Assembly: GCA_032622095.1 (NCBI GenBank)
Contig: CP136069.1
Coordinates: 184,005,122-184,069,121, forward strand
Reading direction: 5' to 3'
Source of the DNA: Siphonodentalium dalli
Taxonomy: Eukaryota > Mollusca > Scaphopoda > Gadilida > Siphonodentaliidae
Length of the DNA: 64,000 nucleotides
The notes beneath the pieces are model-generated. The model was not told where the DNA came from, made no database searches, and saw nothing but the letters and a program-made list of their open reading frames with translations. The translations under genes were made by a program, and so were the position numbers. How positions within the stretch are numbered: the stretch's first letter is position 1; the number at the start of each line of letters is the position of its first letter. Positions 25,403-36,130 of the stretch are shown here, in pieces.

Positions 25403-26356
25403 TTGTTTTTGTTATTCTGTTTTACAAGCTGGTCATTTCTGTCATAGTTTACATAACTCAAAATTGTTATGTTCATAATACTGTAAATGCACAAGCCAAG
25501 TGTGCCCTGGACGACTTCTAAGCTTGTAGAGAAACTTTGAATACATTGCATTTGAATTATACTTATTCCTAATTACACTATCACTATTAAACGAATTGTT
25601 TCCTAATTACTGTATAAATTGTCAATGAAAAATCACGAGGCTTAATTAAGCCAAATGGCGGGTAAGATCTTTTGAAAATACTGTATTGTTCTAAAATAAG
25701 GTCATTTCATGCTGTTTTGGTTCAGGTTTCTATAACTTTGATATCTTTTTAATGGTTTTAAGACAGTAATTGCAGAGAGTTGGTCTCTTTGGCTTCGTTC
25801 ACACAGTTGGCGTAATTGCTTTGTAAATGCTCAAAAAATAATTCATTGCTGGCCATCTGCTGAACACTTGTGTAAGATTCACATATACCAGATTAAAATC
25901 CCAGCAAACGAAAGCTCAAGAGAACAAATTTCCTGCAAAATTAGGAAGTAAAATAACAATTTGTTTAAATTAAATATTGTAATATTCCAGTACGGATTGA
26001 TAACTATAATGAAACGCTGTTAATTTGTAACATAATACTGACTCTTTTTTTACTTTATTTTGTTAGTGGTTTTAATTACAAGAATTGATCTTGGTATAAT
26101 GCTGTAAATGCACAAACAAAGCGTGCGCTAAACGACTCTAAGTTTGCAGATAAACTTGGAATATATTGCATTTGAATTCTTATTGCTGATTACACTATCA
26201 CTATTCTACGAATTATTCATAATTACTGTATAAATTGTTCCCAAGGAAAAATCACGAGGCTCACGCCATTGTTCTAAAATAATGTCATTTCATGCTGTTT
26301 CGTTTCTGGTTTATACAACTGATATCTTTTTAAGGGTTTCAAGACAAGTAGCTTAC

Positions 26357-26482
26357 CCATTCTATACATGGAGCCTTCTGTAGTGACCATTGCTAGATGG
26401 TGACTCACAGAGGCAATGGCCTTCACGGCCCTCATTATTCGATGGACGCCTGTTATGGGACCCATTGATCCTCGTGTGAGTC
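26357..26482 (-). pseudogene. RCC1-repeat exon, copy 1 (frame-shifted)
   Basis: A minus-strand exon-like block of 126 bp bordered by CTATCTTTCAG (acceptor) and GTAAGC (donor). The translated core GSMGPITGVHR...VKAIASVSHHLAMVTTEG resembles one blade of RCC1, the seven-bladed propeller that acts as the Ran nucleotide exchange factor on chromatin; the G-x-x-HL-x-x-x-T-x-x-G pattern is the family hallmark. Compared with the copy at 33775 it carries an extra GT right after the acceptor. It therefore enters in a different phase and would disrupt the RCC1 frame if spliced the same way. No neighbouring RCC1 exons were found, so it is probably a duplicated exon relic. Confidence 0.55.
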
Positions 26483-29063
26483 CTGAAAGATAGACATATA
26501 GCATATGTATGGTACATGTAATCTAGATCTATCCTGAACAAAATAACGTAAAGTATATAGCTGTGGCTATTAAAGGGGGACTAAACACTAAATCCTGCCA
26601 TGTGTATGACCTTCTCCGTTTATTCTCAACAGAACATAATGTAACAAATAACTAGAATCAGAATCTACACAACAAATGTCATAATATTGATGAACTCGTT
26701 CAACGGTGACTTGAAAATATCAAATACTGTCTATTTTTACTTGTTTTGTTAATGGTTTTAATTAGAAGAATTTTTTTGGTAGTCTGTTTTACAAACTGAT
26801 CATTTCTGTCAGTTTACATAACTCAAAATTGTTTTGTTCATAATATTGTATATGCACAAGCCAAGTGTGCGCGGGACGACTTCTAAGCTTGCAGAGAAAC
26901 TTTGAATACATTGCATTTGAATTATACTTATTCCTAATTACACTATCACTATTCAACGAATTGTTTCCTAATTACTGTATAAATTGTCCCCAAGGAAAAA
27001 TCACGAGGCTTAATCCAAATGGCGGATGCATTGAAGCGGGTAAGATCTTTTGAAAATACTGTATTCTAAAATAAGGTCATTTCATGCTGCTTTGGTTCAG
27101 GTTTCTATAACATTGATATCTTTCTAGTGGTTTCAAGACAGTAATTGCAGAGAGTTGGCCTCTTTGGTTTCATTCACACAGTTGGGGTAATTGTTTTGTA
27201 AATGCTCAGAAAATAATTGATTGCTGGCTATCTGTTAAACACTTGTAAGATTGACATATACAAGATTACGATCCTAGCATATGAAAGCTGAAGAGAACAA
27301 ATTTCCTGCAAAATTAGCAAGTAAAACATAACAGTTTATTTAAATTAAATATATAAATATTGTAAAATTCCAGTACGGAATAATAACTATAAAGGAACGC
27401 TGTTTATTTGTAACATAATGCTGACTATTTTTACTTTGTTTTATTAATGGTTTTAATTACAAGACTCTGTTTTACCCGACTGATCATTTCTGTCATAGTT
27501 TACATAACTCAAAACTGTTATATTCATAATACTGTAAATGCACAAGCTAAGTGTGCTGGACATAATACTGTAAATGCACAAGCCAAGTGTGCGCTGGACG
27601 ACTTCTAAGTTTGCAGAGAAACTTGGAATACATTAAGTTTGAATTCTACTTATTGCTAATTACACTATCACTATTGAACGAATTATTCCTATTTACTGTA
27701 TAAATTGTCCCCAAGGAAAATCACGAGGCTTAAGCCAAATGGCGGATGTATTCAAGCAGGAAACTCTTTTGAAAATACTACATTGTTCTAAAATAATGTC
27801 ATTTCATGCTGTTTCGGTTCAGATTCTATAACTTTGATATCTTTTTAAGGGTTTCAAGTCATGACGAACTGGCTTCGTTGGCACAGTTGGCATAATTCCT
27901 TTGTAAATGCTCACAAAAGAGTTCATGAAAGCTCTAGAGAACAAATTTCCTGCAAAATTGGAAAGTAAAATCATAACAGTTTATTTGAATTAAATATCTA
28001 AATATTGTAAAATTCCAGTACGGAATAATAACTATAAAGAAACGCTGTTTATTTGTAACATAATACTGACTATTTTTACTTTGTTTTATTAGTGGGTTTA
28101 ATTACAATAATTGTTTTTGTTATTCTGTTTTACAAGCTGGTCATTTCTGTCATAGTTTACATAACTCAAAATTGTTATGTTCATAATACTGTAAATGCAC
28201 AAGCCAAGTGTGCGCTGGACGACTTCTAAGCTTGTAGAGAAACTTTGAATACATTGCATTTGAATTATACTTATTCCTAATTACACTGTCACTTTTAAAC
28301 GAATTGTTTCCTAATTACTGTATAAATTGTCAATGAAAAATCACGAGGCTTAATTAAGCCAAATGGCGGGTAAGATCTTTTGAAAATACTGTATTGTTCT
28401 AAAATAAGGTCATTTCATGCTGTTTTGGTTCAGGTTCCTATAACTTTGATATCTTTTTAATGGTTTTAAGACAGTAATTGCAGAGAGTTCGTCTCTTTGG
28501 CTTCGTTCACACAGTTGGCGTAATTGCTTTGTAAATGCTCAAAAAATAATTCATTGCTGGCCATCTGCTGAACACTTGTGTAAGATTCACATATACCAGA
28601 TTAAAATCCCAGCAAACGAAAGCTCAAGAGAAGAAATTTCCTGCAAAATTAGGAAGTAAAATAACAATTTGTTTAAATTAAATATTGTAATATTCCAGTA
28701 CGGATTGATAACTATAATGAAACGGTGTTAATTTGTAACATAATACTGACTTTTTTTTACTTTATTTTGTTAGTAGTTTTAATTACAAGAATTAATCTTG
28801 GTATAATGCTGTAAATGCACAAACCAAGCGTGCGCTAAACGACTCTAAGTTTGCAGATAAACTTGGAATATATTGCATTTGAATTCTTATTGCTGATTAC
28901 ACTATCACTATTCTACGAATTATTCCTAATTACTGTATAAATTGTTCCCAAGGAAAAATCACGAGACTCAAGCCATTGTTCTAAAATAATGTCATTTCAT
29001 GCTGTTTCGTTTCTGGTTTATACAACTGATATCTTTTTAAGGGTTTCAAGACAAGTAGCTTAC

Positions 29064-29189
29064 CCATTCTATTCATGGAGCCTTCTGTAGTGACCATTGC
29101 CAGATGGTGACTCCCAGAGGCAATGGCCTTCACGGCCCTCATTATTCTATGGACCCCTGTTATGAGACCCATTGATCCTCGTGTGAGTC
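29064..29189 (-). pseudogene. RCC1-repeat exon, copy 2 (frame-shifted)
   Basis: 126 bp, with the same acceptor and donor as copy 1 and the same two-base excess after the acceptor. The core reads VKAIASGSHHLAMVTTEGSM, keeping the glycine-histidine-leucine pattern of an RCC1 blade. It differs from copy 1 by a handful of substitutions and sits at the same place in the next 2.7-kb higher-order unit. Confidence 0.55.
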
Positions 29190-30823
29190 CTGAAAGATAG
29201 ACATATAGCATATGTATGGTACATGTAATCTAGATCTATCCTGAACAAAATAACGTCAAGTATATAGCTGTGGCTATTAAGGGGGGACTAAACACTAAAT
29301 CCTGCCATGTGTATGACCTTCTCCGTTTATTCTCAACAGAACATAATGTAACAAATAACTAGAATCAGAATCTACACAACAAATGTCATAATATTGATGA
29401 ACTCGTTAAACCGTGACTTGAAAATATCAAATACTGACTATTTTTACTTTGTTTTGTTAATGGTTTTAATTAGCAGAATTGATTTTGGTAGTCTGTTTTA
29501 CAAACTGATCATTTCTGTCAGTTTACATAACTCAAAATTGTTATGTTCATAATATTGTATATGCACAAGCCAAGTGTGCGCGGGACGACTTCTATGCTTG
29601 CAGAGAAACTTTGAATACATTGCATTTGAATTATACTTATTCCTAATTACACTATCACTATTCAACGAATTGTTTCCTAATTACTGTAAAAATTGTCCCC
29701 AAGGAAAAATCACGAGGCTTAATCCAAATGGCGGATGCATTGAAGCGGGTAAGATCTTTTGAAAATACTGTATTCTAAAATAAGGTCATTTCATGCTGTT
29801 TTGGTTCAGGTTTCTATAACATTGATATCATTCTAGTGGTTTCAAGACAGTAATTGCAGAGAGTTGGCCTCTTTGGTTTCATTCACACAGTTGGGGTAAT
29901 TGTTTTGTAAATGCTCAAAAAATAATTCATTGCTGGCTATCTGTTAAACACTTGTAAGATTCACATATACAAGATTACGATCCTAGCATATGAAAGCTCA
30001 AGAGAACAAATTTCCTGAAAAATTAGCAAGTAAAACATAACAGTTTATTTAAATTAAATATATAAATATTGTAAAATTCCAGTACGGAATAATAATTATA
30101 AAGAAACGCTGTTTATTTGTAACATAATACTGACTATTTTTACTTTGTTTTATTAATGGTTTCAATTACACGATTTGATTTTGGTAGTCTGTTTTACAAG
30201 CTGATCATTTCTGTCATAGTTTACATAACACAAAATGGTTATATTCATAATACTGTAAATACACAAGCTAAGTGTGCGCTGGACATAATACTGTAAATAC
30301 ACAAGCCAAGTGTGCGCTGGGCGACTTATAAGTTTGCAGAGAAACTTGGAATACATTAAGTTTGAATTCTACTTATTGCTAATTACACTATCACTATTGA
30401 GCGAATTATTCCTATTTACTGTATAAATTGTCCCCAAGGAAAATCACGAGGCTTAAGCCAAATGGCGGATGTATTCAAGCAGGAAAATCTTTTGAAAATA
30501 CTACATTGTTCTAAAATAATGTCATTTCATGCTGTTTCGGTTCAGATTCTATAACTTTAATATCTTTTTAAGGGTTTCAAGTCATGACGAACTGGCTTCG
30601 TTGGCACAGTTGGCATAATTCCATTGTAAATGCTCACAAAAGAGTTCATGAAAGCTCTAGAGAAAAATTTCCTGCAAAATTGGAAAGTAAAATCATAACA
30701 GTTTATTTGAATTAAATATCTAAATATTGTAAAATTCCAGTACGGAATAATAACTATAAAGAAACGCTGTTTATTTGTAACATAATACTGACTATTTTTA
30801 TTTTGTTTTATTAGTGGGTTTAA

Positions 30824-31477
30824 AGGGGTACTGTACACAGGGATAGACAATTTTTTTTATTTACTCCCATTGAAATAACTTTCAAGTTAGATTGTGTTCG
30901 TGTTATATGAGTTTCGTATAAAGTTTACTATAAACCTAATTTAGCGAAGAAAATATTGATCTTGGAAACAAAAATATTACGATTTCAAACTACGCGCCAT
31001 GTTTTTGACCTTCACCGGAGAAGACTCAGGTCGCAGGAAGAACTGGAAGTTCATTGTTCACAGCTTCAATTGATGCATCCAATCTCTTCCATCGAACAAT
31101 CTCACTCCGTATAAAAATACTTGACGCTTCATGACTCTTGTTTCTTTCTCCTTTTTCCGAATCGGTTATAGCGGGCCTTTCTTTTGCAGGTAACATGTTA
31201 TGTGTGCAACTCAATAATGTTCGCGAACGGCCGTCGATAAAAGACACGCAACAGATACTATTTCAAAAACGGTAACTCGTACTGGCATAATTCTCCATTT
31301 TATGACTCCAGCCATAAATGAATTTATATTAAATAATTAAATTTTACTTTTGTGATAGCCTGTTAACCGGAACGTTTTCAGTAGACATCGTCGACTCAAA
31401 TTAGTTATTTTAAAATATAATATTGATATTAGATCGTTGTCACCGGGAATTTATTGAAATTGGGGTACAGTACCCCT
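30824..31477. mobile_element. 654-bp MITE with TTAA target duplication
   Basis: Terminal inverted repeats AGGGGTACTGTAC and GTACAGTACCCCT are perfect over 13 bp. TTAA flanks each end (30820-30823 and 31478-31481), and the empty site GGGTTTAATTACAATAA is preserved at about 28096-28110. A TTAA duplication suggests piggyBac-type mobilisation; a 3-bp TAA duplication (PIF/Harbinger-type) cannot be excluded because of the A/T overlap. The only ORF inside (73 codons) has no recognisable domain. Confidence 0.85.
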
Positions 31478-32412
31478 TTAATTACAATAATTGTTTTTGT
31501 TATTCTGTTTTACAAGCTGGTCATTTCTGTCATAGTTTACATAACTCAAAATTGTTATGTTCATAATTATGTAAATGCACAAGCCAAGTGTGCGCAGGAC
31601 GACTTCTAAGCTTGTAGAGAACCTTTGAATACATTGCATTTGAACTATACTTATTCCTAATTACACTATCACTATTAAACGAATTGTTTCCTAATTACTG
31701 TATAAATTGTCAATGAAAAATCACGAGGCTTAATTAAGCCAAATGGCGGGTAAGATCTTTTGAAAATACTGTATTGTTCTAAAATAAGGTCATTTCATGC
31801 TGTTTTGGTTCAGGTTTCTATAACTTTGATATCTTTTTAATGGTTTTAAGATAGTAATTGCAGAGAGTTGGCCTCTTTGGCTTCGTTCACACAGTTGGCG
31901 TAATTGCTTTGTAAATGCTCAAAAAATAATTCATTGCTGGCCATCTGCTGAACACTTGTGTAAGATTCACATATACCAGATTAAAATCCCAGCAAACGAA
32001 AGCTCAAGAGAAGAAATTTCCTGCAAAATTAGGAAGTAAAATAACAGTTTGTTTAAATTAAATATCTAAATATTGTAATATTCCAGTACGGATTGATAAC
32101 TATAATGAAACGCTGTTCATTTGTAACATAATACTGACTTTTTTTTACTTTATTTTGTTAGTGATGCACAAACCAAGCGTGCGCTAAACGACTCTAAGTT
32201 TGCAGATACACTTGGAATATATTGTATTTGAATTCTTATTGCTGATTACACTATCACTATTCTACGAATTATTCCTAATTACTGTATAAATTGTTCCCAA
32301 GGAAAAATCACGAGGCTCAAGCCATTGTTCTAAAATAATGTCATTTTATGCTGTTTCGTTTCTGGTTTATACAACTGATATCTTTTTAAGGGTTTCAAGA
32401 CAAGAAGCTTAC

Positions 32413-32525
32413 CCATTGTATACATGGAGGCTTCTGTAGTGACCATTGCCAGATGGTCACTCCCTTCACGGCCCTCATTATCCGATGGACCCCTGTTATG
32501 GGACCCATTGATCCTCGTGTGAGTC
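32413..32525 (-). pseudogene. RCC1-repeat exon, copy 3 (deleted, frame-shifted)
   Basis: Only 113 bp between equivalent splice-like borders. Relative to copies 1 and 2 it lacks 13 bp in the middle, where the segment before GSDHLAMVTTEA should encode the conserved strand. The second half still reads as an RCC1 blade ending YTMG. The deletion breaks the frame within the exon, so this copy cannot encode a normal blade. Confidence 0.55.
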
Positions 32526-33774
32526 CTGAAAGATAGACATATAGCATATGTATGGTACATGTAATCTAGATCTATCCTGAACAAAATAACGTAAAGTATA
32601 TAGCTGTGGCTATTAAAGGGGGACTAAACACTAAATCATGCCATGTGTATGACCTTCTCCGTTTATTCTCAACAGAACATAAAGTAACAAGAATCAGAAT
32701 CTACACAACAAATGTCATAATATTGATGAACTCGTTAAACAGTGACTTGAAAATATCAAATAATGTCTATTTTTACTTTGTTTTGTTAATGGTTTTAATT
32801 AGAAGAATTGATTTTGGTAGTCTGTTTTACAAACTGATCATTTCTGTCAGTTTACATAACTCAAAATTGTTATGTTCATAATAGTGTATATGCACAAGCC
32901 AAGTGTGCGCGGGACGACTTCTAAGCTTGTCGAGAAACTTTGAATACATTGCATTTGAATTATACTTATTCGTAATTACACTATCACTATTCAACGATTT
33001 TTTCCTAATTACTGTATAAATTGTCCCCAAGGAAAAATCACGAGGCTTAATCCAAATGGCGGATGCATTGAAGCGGGTAAGATCTTTTGAAAATACTGTA
33101 TTGTTCTAAAATAAGGTCATTTCATGCTGTTTTGGTTCAGGTTTCTATAACATTGATATCTTTCAAGTGGTTTCAAGACAGTTATTGCAGAGAGTTGGCC
33201 TCTTTGGTTTCTTCATTCACACAGTTGGGGTAATTGTTTTGTAAATTCTCAAAAAATAATTCATTGCTGGCCATCTGCTGAACACTTGTGTAAGATTAAC
33301 ATATACCAGATTAAAATCCCAGCAAACGAAAGCTCAAGAGAACAAATTTCCTGCAAAATTTGGAAGTAAAACAACAGTTTGTTTAAATTAAATATCTAAA
33401 TATTGTAATACTCCAGTACGGATTGATAACTATAATGAAACGCTGTTTATTTGTAACATAATACTGACATTTTTTTAACTTTATTATTTTGTTAGTGGTT
33501 TTAATAACAAGAATTGATCTTGGTATAATGCTGTAAATGCACAAACCAAGCGTGCGCTAAACGACTTCTAAGTTAGCAGATAAACTCGGAATACATTGCA
33601 TTTGAATTCTAATTGCTAATTACACTATCACTATTCTACGAATTATTCCTAATTACTGTATAAATTGTTCCCAAGGAAAAATCACGATGCTCAAGCCATT
33701 GTTCATTTCATGCTGTTTCGTTTCTGGTTTATACAACTGATATCTTTTTAAGGGTTTCAAGACAAGAAGCTTAC

Positions 33775-33898
33775 CCATTGTATACATGAAGCCTTCTGTA
33801 GTGACCATTGCCAGATGGTCACTCCCAGAGGCAACCATTTTCACGGCTCTCATCACCCTATGGACCCCTGTCATGGGACCCATTGATCCTCGTGAGTC
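33775..33898 (-). pseudogene. RCC1: RCC1-repeat exon, copy 4 (frame-preserving copy)
   Basis: A minus-strand 124-bp block between CTATCTTTCAG and GTAAGC. It reads DSRGSMGPMTGVHRVMR, then VKMVASGSDHLAMVTTEG and FMYTMG. From family knowledge, metazoan RCC1 has a closely similar stretch (aspartate/asparagine-rich start after a WGSFR-type strand, then V-ASG-DHL-x-LT-x-G, then Y-x-x-G). It starts in phase 0 and ends in phase 1. Of the four copies this is closest to what an active RCC1 exon should be. It could be a live exon of a gene with very large introns or a relic; no adjoining blades are visible here. Confidence 0.5.
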
Positions 33899-34498
33899 CT
33901 GAAAGATAGACATATAGCATATGTATGGTACATGTAATCTAGATCTATCCTGAACAAAATAACGTAAAGTATATAGCTGTGGCTATTAAAGGGGCACTAA
34001 ACACTAAATCCTGCCATGTGTATGACCTTCTCCGTTTATTCCCAACAGAACATAATGTAACAAATAATTAGAATCAGAATCTACACAACAAATGTCATAA
34101 TATTGATGAACTCGTTAAACGGTGACTTGAAAATATCAAATACTGACTATTTTTACTTTGTTTTGTTGATGGTTTTAATTAGAAGAAATGATTTTGGTAG
34201 TCTGTTTTACAAGTTGATTATTTTTGTCAGTTTACATAACTCAAAATTGTTATGTTCATAATATTGTATATGCTCAAGCCAAGTGTGCGCGGGACGACTT
34301 CTAAGCTTGCAGAGAAACTTTGAATACATTGCATTTGAATTATACTTATTCCTAATTACACTATCACTATTCAATGAATTGTTTCCTAATTACTGTATAA
34401 ATTGTCCCCAAGGAAAAATAACGATGCTTAATCCAAATGGCGGATGCATTGAAGCGGGTAAGATCTTTTGAAAATACTGTATTGTTCTAAAATAAGGT

Positions 34499-34535
34499 CA
34501 TTACTTGCGCCAGTCCAGGCTGGACACAAGTAATG
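34499..34535. other. Strong hairpin at insertion border
   Basis: Outer arms CATTACTTG/CAAGTAATG (9 bp) enclose a second palindrome, GTCCAG-G-CTGGAC. It lies at the exact left border of the foreign 1.2-kb segment. Confidence 0.75.
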
Positions 34536-35715
34536 TTTTCGGTTCGGATCTCTGTTTATCTGTTTGTGTGTCTGTCCTTCCGCGTACATGTTACGTCATA
34601 CCGGAAGTACATACTGTAAATAATGGACGCGCAAAAAAAGTAAATGGTTGCATCAATTGTAATTTAAATCCACATATATACTTAATTTGCATCATTATCT
34701 GGTTTTATTTTGGTAATAAATCGTTCATAAATTAACAATATTGAATGATTTCTTTCTGGAAACCGATCAAGACGCCATGACATCATGACGTACATCAGGA
34801 CTTCACGAGCTACATGGGCGCGCAAAACACCAGACATGATTGCGTCGATGTCCAGACAGCGGAGACTCGTATTACACGGACGGCTAAACCATTCCATCTG
34901 CCAACAACTTCGTGTGGTATTATTATAAATATATATATTTTTCCTATCTGAAAACAAAAGTGGGAAATAGTACTGCCCATTAGAAGCCTATTTTATGTAA
35001 CTTGAAACTCCAGGAAATGAGTTGAGACCAAGTCTTAAAGATGCGTACGGAATCGTTTTTGATTTTCGCAGAGACAGTGAGGTGCGAACATATTTCTAGA
35101 AAGTTTAAAACATTTTCGAAAGATCCTGGTGCATATAAATCATGTCCTGCCAAACAGTCGGACATGACTCCATACCTTCTTTAGCCCTCATCGCTAAAGA
35201 GCCGCATACCGTTCTGTATCCCTCGGTGCTAAAGATGAGTATACCGCTCTTTAGCCACTCGGTTTATTTAATTGTGTCGGTATATTTGTAATTTGCTTTA
35301 ATGTTTTTTGCAACTGAAGTGCTATGGCATACACACTTGATGTCATTCTAGTCAAAATAGTAATTTAACTCAATTGGTATATATATAATATGGCATCATC
35401 GGCAACCAATCGTGTTCACGGCCTTTATATGAACAATGTCTATATTGTTCTATAAATATGCCTAACAACTCGTACGTATTACTAAGACTAGCATTTAGTG
35501 TAATATATCAACTTGAGATAACAGAGATATTCTGTCCGTACACACAACTATTTCAGCGATGGATGAACTGAGATTTGATATCTAGAATTCTGTTATCAAT
35601 CTCTCTCAAACAAGGGGCCAGCACCCGTGGTTCAAACTGTTGTTGGTAAGACACCGCAACACATGCCAAATGTGTGATGGGCGCAAGTATAGGCAGCTCC
35701 AGTGAGTGCATTCTA
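34501..35715. mobile_element. 1.2-kb insertion of unknown class in the 0.7-kb repeat
   Basis: The host repeat reads AAGGTCA directly into TTTCATGCTG elsewhere; here 1215 bp separate those halves, between A and T. The left end carries the 34499-34535 hairpin and the right end finishes CTAG before T, like a Helitron 3' end. It does not start with TC and no pre-terminal hairpin is clear. A 10-bp inverted repeat (GCTAAAGAGC at 35193, GCTCTTTAGC at 35246) lies inside. No coding frame is supported. Confidence 0.55.
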
Positions 35716-36130
35716 GTTTCATGCTGTTTTGGTTCAGGTTTCTATAACATGGATATTTTTTAGTGGTTTCAAGACAGTAATTGCAGAGAGTTGGCCTCTT
35801 TGGTTTCGTTCACACAGTTGGGGTAATTGTTTTGTAAATGCTCAAAAAATAATTCATTGATGGCTATCTGTTAAACACTTGTAAGATTCACATATACCAG
35901 ATTACGATCCTAGCACATGAAAGCTCAAGAGAACAAATGTCCTGCAAAATTAGCAAGTAAAACATAACAGTTTATTTAAATTAAATATATAAATATTGTA
36001 AAATTCCAGTACAGAATAATAACTATAAAGAAACGCTGTTTATTTGTAACATAATACTGACAATTTTTACTTTGTTTTATTAATGGTTTTAATTACAAGA
36101 CTCTGTTTTACCCGACTGATCATTTCTGTC
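35716..36130. repeat. Resumed 0.7-kb degenerate repeat
   Basis: The sequence continues the subunit interrupted at 34500 (TTTCATGCTGTTTTGGTTCAGG onward), with the usual order of phrases. Confidence 0.8.

Larger units (their letters stand above)
25403..34500. repeat. Degenerate tandem repeat of about 0.7-kb subunits in 2.7-kb higher-order units
   Basis: A phrase like GTAAATGCACAAGCCAAGTG recurs roughly every 0.62-0.75 kb (about 25485, 26106, 26848, 27535, 28190, 28810, 29562, 30257, 31572, 32165, 32888, 33534, 34268). Every fourth copy is most similar: the stretch from 25403 recurs at 28111 and 31491, a higher-order period of about 2.7 kb once the MITE at 30824 is discounted. The second subunit of each higher-order unit carries an RCC1-like exon on the minus strand. 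The third block is rearranged, with an extra exon-bearing subunit. Confidence 0.88.

Noticed and set aside
26572-26600. MITE starting TTAAAGGGGGACTAAACAC
   Set aside because: It looks like a TTAA-type end and recurs in each higher-order unit, but no matching inverted end was found, so no element can be delimited.
31026-31247. 73-codon minus ORF inside the 654-bp MITE
   Set aside because: It is short, without domain, and within a non-autonomous element.
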